From the NCBI GenBank assembly GCA_002633025.1, contig NMRB01000109.1:264503-328502 (forward strand): a DNA stretch of 64,000 bases, written 5' to 3'. Source of the stretch: Notospermus geniculatus. Lineage: Eukaryota > Nemertea > Pilidiophora > Heteronemertea > Lineidae. Positions 13,001-22,247 of the stretch are shown in pieces; position 1 is the first letter of the stretch; each line of letters opens with the position of its first letter. Position numbers and translations under genes: made by a program. Below the pieces are notes generated by a model that saw only the letters and a program-made list of their open reading frames with translations, did not search any database and was not told where the DNA came from.

Positions 13001-16000
13001 TCATCCTACGACCGAAGGGTTTCTTCCAACGGGCAATCTCTGATATGGGCTTCAAATTCGTCAAAGATGAATACAAATTTCAGGTACAATTTCATCTCTT
13101 TTGACGTGTCCCCTTTGTGTAATGTACAGCAGAAGGAAACTGGAGTACTGGAGAGAGAGAGAACATGTGGTATCAAAGGGAGTCATCCTCTCTGTCACAC
13201 GAAGAGCGGTTCTGATCAGGGACAATGTTTCCGTTGCGCCAGACTGATAGCCGGATTGATTGTGCCCAACTTGGACACCTATGATTCCGGTATGGACTTC
13301 TCCAGAATTGTGCCTGTTTCTGGAAGCTCACGATCGTGATACTCTGGAAGTAGAACTACTTTAAATTCTATGTTGTTGCAGGTTGTAATGTGTCACAGTA
13401 TAGATGAACTCCATCATCATGTTGATAAGAACCAGCTGACGAAAGATCTGGGCGGGAATATCAAACACGACCACTTTGAGTGGATTCAGCACCGACTTGT
13501 GAGTACCGCCAGATTTGTGAATGTACTGTATGAAAGATTCATGTTATAGGGCCTACTATAGCAGTCATGCCTGTGGTGGTGCTTGATGGTAGCGAGCTGA
13601 TTCAGATGGAGATGTTGATCAGTTTTATGTTCGTTGTTTCAGGCCATAGAGAAATTCTCCTTAAACACAAAGAATATCTCCGCGACGTTGACGACGTTTA
13701 TCCAGCGGCTACAGGAGACAGAGCTTCCAAATGATGTTCAGGGAACTTTAGATTTGATTAACGAACATAACTTGGAGAAAAAAGAGGTATGTATTTCATC
13801 AGATTGATGATATGTTCTGAAATAGACAAGTTGCTGATGCTTGTGGTGGCTCTGAAGAGATAAACTACTATCTGCATGAAATTCATAGATACGTGAGGTA
13901 CCGTTGAAGCCCATCATGAAATATCCTGTGGAAATTTTTATGAATTTAGACCCATTGGAAGAGGCTGACACTGACGATTTTGTCGATGCTGTGTACTTTT
14001 AGGTATTCGAGGACATGAATAGTGCCACAGAACACGGTGAAGGATTGTTGAACTGTATCAAGAACCCATGCATCCCCGTCAATGATGCAGAGTACGAGGT
14101 CAACTCAGATATGTTGGTGCATGTTGTGGTCGTACAAAGGTAAATTTGATACTGACTGGAGGAGATTTTGGAAAAAAACGGCTTCTGAAACTGATGTTTT
14201 CATCTCCAATGGTATCCCTGGCTAATTGGGCTTGAAACTTTTGTAAGCATTTTGCTGTCTCTTGAAGCTCAACCTCTCTGAGGCAGTGAGAGTCATAGCG
14301 GTCTGGTGCTTGTTTCTACAACTAGTAGCCAGTAGGTCTGGGGTTCATGATCCACTGTCAGCCAGATTCAGGTGTTGTCACTTGCCCTGATATGGTGAGG
14401 GAGCTGGTTCCACAGTCTTGGGGCAGCGCTAGAGAGGAAATAGCCGGGAAATTCAACTGCAATGCAAGAAGTCAAACCATTTCGTTTCTCCGTGTTTCTA
14501 GGTTACTCACACAGCTACAAGAGACGGTCAACAGTTTCATTCACTTCTGGGCCAAACATGACACAAAACTACAACAATGTCTTCAGTTGCGCAGATTTGA
14601 AGAGGCGTTTAAACAGTTACAGTACATCCTCGATAAACAGATCGAAGATTTGAAACAGTTGACAGACCCTGGCGACTCGTTACAGCGGGTTGAAACCTAT
14701 CTCAGGAAGTTAGAGGAGATTGACAAGGAGTCAAAGGTCAGTAAAGGTCAAAGGTCGCAGATAGTCTCAGCTACGGGCACACTCATGTATGCAGCATTAA
14801 GTAATGGTTTGAGTAGATTGGTGTCAATGTTGATACTTGCTTGAGGCTGGACTGAGCTGTGCATTAAATATGGCAGACATCAGTGGGCAAATTTATGGAC
14901 GGTAGGAGGAAACAGGAGTGTCAGGAGAAATCTGCCTATCACGTGAAGAGCAGGTGCGACCCCGACAGGGTTTGAACCTGGGACTTCCGATGTGTCAATC
15001 TCCAATGTTTCCACTTTGCCAGTCTGACAGCACTGCAAAGAATTGAGTGATGTTTATACCCATGTTTTCATTTCACAGGAGCCTTTAGAAAAGGCGGAAG
15101 AGCTGAAACAGGAGGGTGAAACGTTCATCGCTAGTGAACATTACGCCGTCGATTGCATCATGCCGAAATGTTCCGAGTTGGAACGGATGTATAAGGAGCA
15201 TCGAAGTTTGTATGAGGCGAGGAAGGAGGTGCTAGAGACGTCGTTAGAACTGCAACAGAGAATCGACAAGGTTGGTCTTAACAAAATATTGAAAGTTGAG
15301 TTCCAAATATGAGGAGCGGGAACTTGGGATTGAACCCAGAACGTCAGAGGTGGCAGGCGCTAGATGTTTCCACTGCACCACTCTGGCAGTTAAAGAAACC
15401 TTCATCATTCTTTTTGGAGATAATGAATATGAATTTGGTGGTCTGAGATACCTGCTAATTGATTTGTCCTCCTTCTTCAGGCGAACAAATGGTGTACAAA
15501 TGGCGTCGACCTCCTCGCGACGCAGCAAATCGAGAAATGTCAGACACAAGATGGCGCCAGTGCTGCAGTGGCCGACATTGAGGCTTTCTTGGCGAAAGCC
15601 AAGGAGTTGAATCTCAGCAACCCAAAGGAATTCCGTAAGAAGTTTGATATGATTCTCACTCCAGAATCTCGGGTAAGTGTCTCATGAAATGTCCTGCAAG
15701 TCTGTTATGATCCATAAGATTGAGGTCCAAGTCTGCCTTCCATGGTATAATGCATATCTCTACTTGGGGTCAGTGGGGTGGTGGCCATTTGGCCTAATAA
15801 CTCTGTGTTGTCCTATCAAGTACACTCTTCTGTAGAGTTTGGCTGTTACTTCATTAAACCACCTCCCACTGATCACCAGTGGTGCTATATAGCTTCACAT
15901 GTGTTGTCACATTTCAGAACACAGTTCAGCAAGTTCTGAAAAGAATTGACGACGTTCAGCACATGTGCGAGAAACGACGGGACAGCCTTAAGAAAGTCGC

Positions 16001-19000
16001 AACCAAACTGAAAGAGAGGCCGGTACAAGCTGTCAGCCCGGAGCCTGCCACGCCGATCACGACTAACCCACCGACACATTACATTAGCCCACCACCGAAC
16101 ACACGGCCGCCACAACGGTCGATAACAGACTACGAAATCAAGCGGAAGAAACCGCCGAATGAGATGGCAGCTAGGAAATCACGGACTATAGATCAGCGGA
16201 GTAGTAGGGTAAGTAACAAATTTGAAGTTTAACATTTCACTCCCATGACCAGTTTGAAATAGTGTGTTTTACGCGTCATTCTAAGAACGTCAGTGCAGCC
16301 AGTGACCGCAATCTTTACTTTACAGATACGAGTTCAGATTGTACGAGATTATAACGGCACGAAGGACGGGAATGAAAGCAGTACGTCGTTAGACAGTGAT
16401 ATCGAGTTGAACCCTGAGACCGTGAATGACAAGCAGGTTCATGTCATGAAGGAGCTGATCGACACGGAGAGGATTTACGTGTCAGAACTTAACAGTATTA
16501 TTGAGGTGAGGAAAGTCATGGAATTTCTTCGTAAATCAGGCCTACACACCTTTTGGAAGAAGTACCAGATCGGCCAGTTTTCTCAACTCGTAAACTAGCC
16601 AGTTCTGGAACTTGTTCAGAGAGGTGAAAACTCTCCTCTACTTGAGAGTTTTCTTGTGCCAGTTGGCCCACAATTGGCCAGAGTTGGATTCCATTTGCCA
16701 GAGTCCGCTTCCGACAGCTTATGTCTAGTTCAGCGACATTAACAACTACCCTTAGGGGCCAAATGACATCATTCCGCAATTAACGTGGAAACACTTGTAC
16801 TTCAGGGTTATATTCAGGAGATTGACAACCCTGACTTGCAGCATATGATTCCAGCAGAACTCATCCAGAACAGGGACACATTGTTCGGCAACTGGGAGGA
16901 GATCTATCAGTTTCATAATAGGTGAGAAAACCAGACTGCTTTGTGGGCCTTTTTAGAGTACTATTTTTTCCACACTGCCCTGTGCGGGTCTCAAATCCAC
17001 CTAGCATGGGCAGTTTGAGTAGCAAGTCGGATAACGGGAAGGCTCCATGGCCAGCAGGTTAGGTGATACGCCTCCATCGGGCTGATTAATTTCTATCAAA
17101 ATGAATTAGGAATAGATAGATTGTTTACAATTGTAGTTTTGTCTCATTTCAGTTACTTCCTTAAGGATCTAGAAAACTGCCAGAATACACCGTCGTTGGT
17201 CGGAAAATGTTTCGTTGATCGTCAAGAAGAATTTGAGATCTACAGCTTATACTGCCAAAATAAACCTCAGGCTGAGGCTATGAGGAAACTTATTGGAGAT
17301 AATAATGGATTCTTTAAGGTGAGAGGTCATGACCCCTATGAATATTCATTAGTATATGTATATTTAATAATGAGTTGATGAAATACTTGTGTTTGGTGTT
17401 TGGTGAAGTTTTATCTATGCCCCTTCCCATGCCTCATTGTCTGCTCAAATTTTACAATCCTTATCATTTTTGTCCCCAGGAGTGTCAGAAAAAACTAGGC
17501 CACAAGCTGCCGCTGAGTGCCTACCTACTCAAACCAGTTCAGAGGATCACCAAGTACCAGTTACTGCTGAAAGAGATGCTGAAGTATACTAGGAACCAGG
17601 TTGGGAGCAGAGAGCTTCAGGAGGCTGTGAACACGATGTTGTCAGTCCTGAAGTACATGAATGATCTGATGCACGCGTTGTCCATTTCTGGATTCACTGT
17701 AAGTTTACTCCGCAAAGGTTTTGGGGCTCTCAAGTGGTGCAGTGGAATTACAAATCAGTATTTGACCTCTGTTGTCCTGGGGTTAAAACAATTTGTGGCC
17801 ATTTTTTGCAGGGAAACCAAGAAGACCTCGGCCGTTTCTTGATGCAGGGACCGTTCCACGTCTGGCAAAAACACGAAAAAGACAAAATCCTTGACTTCCG
17901 TTTCAAGCCACAAAATCGCAATGTTTTCCTCTACCAGAGGGCGATCATGTTCTGCAAGAAGTTAGAGGATCCCAACAATATTGAAAAAGAACAATACATC
18001 TTCAAAAATATTGTCAAGGTGAGATTCTTTTCATTGAAGGAGCTTTGGGATAGAAATCAATGTGTCTGCCACAGTTTGAGCAGACGGTACTTGCTGTTCT
18101 CTAAAAGTGGTGAAAATTTCTGGAAGGAATTTGAAGAAAAATCCTTCAGATGGTTGATTGAAACAATTTTTCTTCAAATATTTTTCAATCAATACCATAG
18201 GATGTGAGAAAAGTTTGATAGACGATGCCGTCTGCTGGATTCTTGGGGTAGTTGAGCAAGGAAGTTAAGGATTTTATTTTAAGCTCATCGTTCATTCTTG
18301 ACCATTTTCAGACATCTCAAATCGGCATGACAGAAAACATCAAAACTGATAAGAAGAAATTCGAAGTCTGGTTACACGGTCGGTCAGAAGTTTACATCCT
18401 ACAGGCGCCGTCTGTTGAAGAGAAAGAACGATGGGTGAAGGAATTCAAGAAAGTGCTACTGTGTCAGTTTGAGAGCATTAAAGAACAGCAGGAGAGGATT
18501 AGGAAGGGGTCGGTCATGGCCCTGAATACAGAGGTGGACATCAGGTGAGTGTGATGCCGTGATGTAACTTTTTTGACTAAGTTTACTTTGGGAGTCTGCT
18601 GAATTCTGGTGCTGAATTTTTCAATTTCAATAGTGATGACTGAAATTTTTCTATCCCTCTCCAGAAATCTTCAAAAATCGGCCGCCAACGCCGTAAACAA
18701 CAATCACATGGGCAGTACAACGAGAATCAACGACTCGGACCAGTTCTCCGACGACGGTTGGTCAAGTGAGGAATTCGATTCTTCAGAACAGGACAATGAG
18801 GGGAACATCTTCACCAGCCCCAGTGATAACACGGTAGGAGCTACTAATGATTTAGAGAATCAAACCATATGTTGAGACCAAATGTTTGTCAGTTTCAGTA
18901 ATTGTCTGTGTATTATGAAATCTGAAACAATCTACCGGTATTTGTTCTATTCTCTCCTGGTGTCATCTTAGTTCGTTGAGGCTCACCTTCTGAGCGACAT

Positions 19001-19686
19001 GTGACTGCTTTTGCCGGAGTGGGTCACATACTGATAACACCTACAACATGTACAGCTAACGACTTTTCACAAAGGTCAATCCCCTATCACGAAGCTGATA
19101 TCTATTCCCGATGCAGTAATCCCTGATTTCATTGATTCCTCGATTCCAGAGCTCCCTTCAACAGTATGTCGTCCTAGCCGACTACGACAAAGTAGATGAC
19201 CAAGAGGTCTCGGTCAAAGAGGGTGACATTATTGAAGTGATGAAATGTGGCAATGAAGGTTGGTGGTATGTCCACGTTGTTCGGACTGGTGACGAGGGAT
19301 GGGCGCCAGCGAGTTATCTCGACTGCATGTCACGAGTCGCATCTAGGTCAACCCTGTCTGTTAGTAGTTTAGGTGAGTGAATTTGATCTGCTGGATTTGT
19401 CGCACCAATTCGTTGACTGCACCACACTGACAGCCCACTCAAACTTGATCTACCTTTACTGACTTTGTACCCATTCTCTCTGGTGTATTACCTGAGCCTT
19501 GTGGACGCCCAACTCAAATTATCACATTGGGCATGTGATTATAATCGCCGCTGGAGTGGGTCTCGAAGTTAATGCTCAAATTTTCCGATTTCAGAATCTG
19601 GGAATGGGAACGGCCTCATTCCCACAGGCAGCAGGAACAGCATAACAAGTACAGTCAGTATGACAATTCTGGAGGATTCAGTCTGA
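514..19686 (+). CDS. MCF2L: MCF2L/DBS-type Rho guanine nucleotide exchange factor
   Basis: Role known from the family: a DH-PH exchange factor that loads GTP on RhoA/Cdc42-type GTPases at membranes. Exons: 514-603, 979-1093, 4627-4717, 4847-4960, 5252-5368, 5512-5655, 5873-6009, 6136-6370, 6739-6930, 7245-7436, then 15918-16208, 16326-16505, 16806-16921, 17153-17318, 17480-17698, 17812-18018, 18312-18544, 18665-18833, 19150-19372, 19595-19686. Exons 2-10 occur a second time further on. From ATG 522 these sum to 3315 nt (1104 aa), close to human MCF2L. Order: SEC14/CRAL-TRIO about 10-165, spectrin-like coiled region about 174-475, proline-rich linker 500-560, DH about 608-797 with LLKPVQRITKYQLLLKEML, PH about 798-930, acidic DDGWSSEEFDSSEQD linker, SH3 about 1003-1062 (LADYDK, EGWWYV, GWAPASYL). 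Exon 1 has a good acceptor at 513, so at least one upstream exon is likely; the true start is uncertain. Confidence 0.9.
1256..1443 (+). repeat. SINE-B copy in MCF2L intron 2
   Basis: Reads GGTGCAGTGGAAAAATCAAC, then CCTGTCACCTCTGAAGTCCC and a B-box-like AGGTTCATCCC, followed by the family tail TTTTCTCCAGGCACTCTAGT. The same order recurs at many positions on both strands. The second duplication unit carries it at about 8993-9183. Confidence 0.75.
1816..2152 (+). repeat. 24-bp minisatellite, longer allele
   Basis: About 14 imperfect copies of a 24-bp unit built on TCTCTGGTCACTGATGACCT plus CCAA. It lies in intron 2 of MCF2L copy 1. The equivalent array in copy 2 (9541-9732) has about 8 units. 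Confidence 0.9.
2775..2895 (+). mobile_element. MITE M1 fragment
   Basis: Contains GATCAGTGAGAAGCTGGTTA, a GTACACTGTAGTGTAGAGTA motif and CATCCTCCCACTGATAC. This is the shared core of a short element seen at several other places here. The equivalent in unit 2 is about 10375-10495. Confidence 0.65.
4556..4613. other. Assembly gap (58 N)
   Basis: The equivalent stretch in the second unit is about 410 bp (about 12156-12567) and contains a long poly-C run with its own N (12322-12351). The gap is therefore undersized and was probably caused by the poly-C tract. Confidence 0.95.
4627..5655 (+). CDS. MCF2L: MCF2L exons 3-6 (copy 1), SEC14 domain and start of the spectrin-like region
   Basis: Exons 4627-4717, 4847-4960, 5252-5368 and 5512-5655 join in frame. 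They read VGFSLIVDRRKDRW (SEC14 core), VVFILRPKGFFQRAISD, DKNQLTKDLGGN and ETELPNDVQGTLDLI. Each is bounded by a pyrimidine-rich AG acceptor and a GT donor. The residues track human MCF2L segment by segment, including the TELPNDVQ motif just after the SEC14 fold. The 58-base N run ends 13 bases before exon 3. An SINE-like fragment lies in the intron between exons 4 and 5. Confidence 0.88.
5015..5150 (-). repeat. SINE-B fragment, minus strand
   Basis: Reads CAGCAGGAGGAAACTGGAGT followed by the family's CTCTCTGTCACACGAAGAGC, the reverse of the SINE-B tail. The allelic copy is at about 13122-13245. Confidence 0.65.
5873..7884 (+). CDS. MCF2L: MCF2L exons 7-10 and part of exon 11 (copy 1), spectrin-like region
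   Basis: Exons 5873-6009, 6136-6370, 6739-6930 and 7245-7436, then the first 225 nt of exon 11 (7660-7884). Signature segments are HFWAKHDTKLQQCLQLRRFE, ASEHYAVDCIMPKCSELE and KWCTNGVDLLATQQIEKCQ. Their human MCF2L counterparts are EFWAKHQQKLEQCLQLRHFE, NKHYAVDSIRPKCQEL and MKWCDEGIYLLASQPVDKCQ. Exon 11 is cut after codons ITDYEIK, where the sequence switches to the interior of exon 1. Exon 9 uses the non-consensus donor GTTGGT. Confidence 0.85.
6537..6705 (-). repeat. SINE-B copy, minus strand
   Basis: Contains GTAGGAGGAAACAGGAGTAT, CACCCTCTCTATCACATGAA and the reversed B-box region GGGTTTGAATCTGGGAC. The allelic copy is at about 14893-15045. Confidence 0.7.
7005..7150 (-). repeat. SINE-B copy, minus strand
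   Basis: Contains CAGCAGGAGAAAACCAGAGA, the reversed B box GGGATTGAACCCAGGAC and CCGCTGCACCACACTGGCAG. In unit 2 about 115 bp are missing, leaving only about 15308-15392. Confidence 0.75.
7488..7645 (+). mobile_element. MITE M1 in MCF2L intron 10
   Basis: Carries GATCAGTGGAGTGGTGGCCA, CAAGTACACTGTAGTGTGGA and CCACTGAT near its 3' end. The allelic copy is at about 15735-15890. Confidence 0.7.
7660..7935 (+). other. Fused exon at the tandem-duplication junction
   Basis: Bases 7660-7884 are the first part of MCF2L exon 11; bases 7885-7935 are the last part of exon 1. They are joined with no gap and at most about one base of microhomology. The fused exon keeps a good donor (gtaagc at 7936) and stays open, but the exon 1 part is read in the wrong frame (QFSMSRTYSKPDMPSYQ instead of VLDVADLLQARYAFIS). 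Spliced to the next exon 2 copy (8715), the reading frame stops at TGA 8814-8816. A transcript through this junction would lose the DH, PH and SH3 domains. Confidence 0.85.
8195..8362 (+). mobile_element. MITE M1, present only in the second unit
   Basis: Lies in the extra sequence of the second intron 1. It carries GATCAGTGGGGGCATGGTCA, CTCTAGTGTAGAATTTGGCT and CCTTTTACCATTGGAA. Unit 1 has nothing equivalent at about 845. Confidence 0.65.
8715..16208 (+). CDS. MCF2L: MCF2L exons 2-11, second copy
   Basis: A second intact set of exons: 8715-8829, 12582-12672, 12970-13083, 13382-13498, 13643-13786, 14003-14139, 14502-14736, 15079-15270, 15481-15672 and 15918-16208. All splice sites and frames match copy 1. 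Coding differences seen are mostly synonymous, for example in exon 8. Exon 11 here is complete, continuing through RKKPPNEMAARKSRTIDQ to the donor at 16209, so this copy connects properly to exon 12. Introns differ from copy 1 by substitutions, SINE/MITE insertions or deletions and minisatellite length. The copy lacks its own complete exon 1. Confidence 0.88.
8993..9183 (+). repeat. SINE-B copy (allelic equivalent of 1256-1443)
   Basis: Same SINE at the same intron position in the second duplication unit, with a few substitutions and small indels. Confidence 0.75.
9541..9732 (+). repeat. 24-bp minisatellite, shorter allele
   Basis: About 8 imperfect units of the same 24-bp repeat as 1816-2152, in the equivalent place in the second duplication unit. 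Flanking sequence on both sides is nearly identical to copy 1. Confidence 0.9.
10375..10495 (+). mobile_element. MITE M1 fragment (allelic equivalent of 2775-2895)
   Basis: Shares the GTACACTGTAGTGTAGAGTA core and the terminal CTCCCACTGATACC. Just after it is a short GGGCA tandem repeat (about 10494-10511) absent from unit 1. Confidence 0.65.
12322..12351 (+). repeat. Poly-C tract with one N
   Basis: About 29 C interrupted by an N at 12339. It lies in the stretch that is missing behind the N gap of unit 1. Confidence 0.95.
12774..12932 (+). mobile_element. Short insertion with GGATCCGCCC-type ends, present only in the second unit
   Basis: An extra segment of about 150 bp running from GTGCGGATCAGGGGCGCGCC to AAAATCGTGGATCCGCCCTG. 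It sits between exons 3 and 4 of copy 2 and is absent at the matching point of copy 1 (about 4815). A possible short target duplication (GTACA) flanks it. A related element is at 58295-58480. Confidence 0.65.
14222..14460 (+). mobile_element. Insertion of about 235 bp specific to the second unit
   Basis: Inserted in intron 7 of copy 2 relative to copy 1 (about 6090). It contains a tRNA-like phrase (gcggtctggtgcttgtttct, then a weak B-box-like GGGGTTCATGATCC). The family is not identified. Confidence 0.55.
15735..15890 (+). mobile_element. MITE M1, second unit
   Basis: Allelic equivalent of 7488-7645. It ends CACCTCCCACTGATCACCAG, giving a clearer view of the terminal inverted motif (CCACTGATCACCAGTGG). 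Confidence 0.7.
16326..19686 (+). CDS. MCF2L: MCF2L exons 12-20: DH, PH, SH3 and C-terminus (single copy)
   Basis: Exon 12 (16326-16505) carries an acidic linker and the DH start VHVMKELIDTERIYVSEL. Exons 16806-16921, 17153-17318 and 17480-17698 complete the DH domain, including the conserved third region with KPVQRITKYQLLLKEML. Exons 17812-18018 and 18312-18544 encode the PH domain (LMQGPFHVWQKHEK, KKFEVWLHGRSEVYILQAP, WVKEFKKVL). Exon 18665-18833 is an acidic, serine-rich linker. Exon 19150-19372 is the SH3 domain. Exon 19595-19686 ends LEDSV with TGA. These are the catalytic and membrane-targeting parts and occur once only. Confidence 0.92.
16634..16680 (+). mobile_element. MITE M5 terminal fragment
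   Basis: CTTGAGAGTTTTCTTGTGCC followed by AGTTGGC matches the terminal inverted repeats of the element at 21614-21789. The rest of the element is not recognisable. Confidence 0.5.
17725..17802 (+). repeat. SINE-B fragment
   Basis: CTCTCAAGTGGTGCAGTGGA and CCTGGGGTTAAAAC resemble the SINE-B head. It lies between the last DH exon and the first PH exon. Confidence 0.45.
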
Positions 19687-21005
19687 GGAACACCCCTTGG
19701 AATTAGAATGGAGGCTTCCAATTCAATTGTCAGGGATGGTTCATTTTCCTCTGGAGGGTGGATGGATGGATGTGACAGCTGATGACTTGCTGAGAGAATG
19801 AGAGGAAATTTCAATTTGTCCTGAGGCGCGTTGACGTGACCTGACGTCTGCCATGTGATATGACATGATGTCTGTTTGAGTGAGGATGCTTTTATGGGTC
19901 GGACATGGAAGTAGTTGTTCGCCAGGATCTAAACTCAGTGAGTTGGTTACTGGTAGTTTGTGAAAATCTTAAACATCTGTGAATAGATCTGGGAGGAAAC
20001 AATCAAAATTTAAGTACTATTGAACAGAAACTCTAGGATTAAGGTCTGTTTGTTTATGAATGAAATACAACTGGATTGATGTGTGTGTTTTCAAAACAAG
20101 GGAAGCAGACGACATCATAAAACAGCTCATGACAGGAAACGGCTGCAGTTTCCTGCTCTGTGTGCCAGGCAACTGAGGATTATGGGTAATTATTCATTGG
20201 ATCTGACAAGAAGTCATGTGCCGCATTTATGAACTTGCAGTATTTCACAGGATCTGTTCTGAGGTGTCGGCTGAGAATCTGTGCATTTCTTACACTATAC
20301 CGGGACTTAAAACCGGAAAATTTTGGGTGAATCTCTTCAAATTGTCTGGCACACAGGATACTGCTGCGACAGCTGCAAGCATTTGTTCATCATTGTGTAT
20401 AGAATATATGCAAACATTGTCATAACCATCACAAAAAATCAGTCGGCTCGAATTCGTCTGTGTAACATTGTACCGTCTCTGTAGTTTTCAAAAGTAGTTG
20501 ATAATGTAACATTTTATCAATTAACATCTGTTAGTGCTGGTAAACATCAAATTGTTCTGTATGTAAAAAAGACCCCTATCAGAGTTCTTTTGGAATTTTC
20601 GTGAAATTTGACAGTATTTCGTCAAATTATTTTCGTTCACCTTCCCATAAAAGCCAGACTGTTCGTTTGGTCAAGTGAAGGGCTGCTGATGGGGGTCTTT
20701 GCTAAAGAATTCAAATCTTGAATTTCACAACAAATCTCCAATGAATGCCTGGAGCTTTCAAAGATATGATGATTCATTTTGCACAGGTATGTGTCTGTCT
20801 GTCAATTAACTAACACAGCTGCAAAGCGAAGATTACAAACATTGTAAACATTGTCAAGTTTTTGTGTTCAGTTGGTTTCAACTCTCGCTGTATTCACTGC
20901 CTGACAATTCTACATCTCTGTTGAGTTCTGATAGATTTGGTGGCGTTTCTCCCGAGACGAAATGTCAAATTTGACATTCATATGGCTGTTGTCGTCAATG
21001 GTCTT

Positions 21006-21116
21006 CCAGGCCTTTCCGTTTGACGGGTGCAAAAGTGCATGCGCCTTGCAAACAATAGAAATTCTATTGTTTGCCAGGCGCATGCATTTTCGCACCCGTC
21101 AAACGGAAAGGCCTGG
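21006..21116. repeat. 111-bp near-perfect palindrome (55-bp arms)
   Basis: Arms 21006-21060 and 21062-21116 are reverse complements with about three mismatches around a single central base. One mismatch is a G:U pair if transcribed on the plus strand. The ends read CCAGGCCTTTCCGTTTGACG and its complement. It may be a palindromic MITE or, as RNA, a long hairpin in the MCF2L 3' UTR. Confidence 0.9.
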
Positions 21117-21613
21117 GTCTTCTGGCCAAATTGTCAGTTTGTGGTTCCGTGATACCGACTAGGGAATTGTCAGTTTCCGTCAGGTGTCTGTTTTGACAAT
21201 GTTCGACAATCCTACCGTAGTTTTAAAATGGTGAAACTCTCCTGGAGCCATTAATCTTTTGTTAAGTGTTCCTGTACTCGTAGTGAATTTCTTTCTTTAC
21301 ATTCCTGTTTCAGTTTAAAGGGGAAGTCCTTTCTGGAGATTTGTCAGGGAATCGAACCCTCACAGTCAAACATATTGACAAATTAGCAGAAAGGACTTCA
21401 GTATCCAACCGAACTGAGGCTTTTCTACCAGGTACTTGAAATTTTGCCCCTTCTTGTCCTTTCTCGCCTGTGCATTCCACATGGAAAATCCATCATCATG
21501 TTCAGGTGGTTCGGTCAAGTTGGAGTGAACTGATAACTTAGACATATCTATCGTCTTTGTTGTAGGTATATTCTGTGTTCTTTCCATATTGATCTGTCAG
21601 TGTCATAAACTGA

Positions 21614-21789
21614 AGGTGCTTATCCACTTGAGAGTTTTCTCATGTAAGTTGGCTTTCTATGGGCAACTCAACAATGAGGAGCTGTTGTTTGTGCCATTGG
21701 TCTCAGCGTAAGCCGTAAGGAAAAAGCAGTGGTGAATTGCCCATTGAGAGCCAACTCGCACAAGAAAACTCTCAACTGGAGCAGCACCT
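21614..21789. mobile_element. MITE M5, about 176 bp
   Basis: Terminal inverted repeats of about 50 bp: the left end has CACTTGAGAGTTTTCTCATG then GGGCAACTC; the right end complements it with mismatches. A second member is at 29969-30141 and a fragment is at 16634. Confidence 0.75.
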
Positions 21790-22226
21790 GTATTTAATTT
21801 GTGCTCTCGACATTTTTGTCTGACTCATCTGGTCTTGTGTTGTCGTTTGGCCCTCTCTAATGGTGTACTGTACTCCAGTTTTATCAATGATATAATAAAA
21901 GGAGTCGTCCTCCAGAAATTTCACAAATTTTCGACCCCAACCGGGGTCTTCTTCAGGCTGGCACTTTCAAGTCGAGCTACCAGTTTTATCAGTCAAGCAT
22001 TCAAGCATTTATAGTGCCATTATCACTGGCAAGATCAGTGACATTTATGAAAAAAAAATATTGCGTGGCCTAATCTGCAAGCCTGACACAGGGTTTTTAT
22101 TGCCAGTGGTTTGGCAGTTAGGCAACGGTGAGTGGCCATGAGTCGAATGGGTGACCGGTCAGAGAAAACTGAAATAATTCAAGAATATCATTTGAATTGC
22201 TAAAATGAACAACCACTGCCATTCGT

Positions 22227-22247
22227 GGGCGGGGGGAGGGGGGGGGG
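22227..22247 (+). repeat. G-run (GGG, G6, G10)
   Basis: Three G tracts separated by single C and A bases. It could fold as a G-quadruplex in DNA or in the UTR RNA; that is an inference only. Confidence 0.6.

Larger units (their letters stand above)
553..16142 (+). repeat. Direct tandem duplication, units 553-7884 and 7885-16142
   Basis: Two head-to-tail units of 7332 bp (including 58 N) and 8258 bp are alignable along their whole length. They share exons, introns, the minisatellite and most repeats. Length differences come from the N gap in unit 1, insertions in unit 2 at about 8180-8560, 12774-12930 and 14222-14460, a shorter minisatellite in unit 2, and about 115 bp missing near 15308. Both edges fall in coding sequence. 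The divergence is what one expects of alleles in an outbred marine animal. Confidence 0.92.

Noticed and set aside
14347-14844. Open frame of 165 codons around MCF2L exon 8
   Set aside because: Only 14502-14736 is real exon; the 5' extension is the unit-2 insertion and the 3' extension is intron.
16516-16779. Minus-strand open frame after MCF2L exon 12
   Set aside because: It lies in an intron next to a MITE M5 fragment, with no similarity or splice context.
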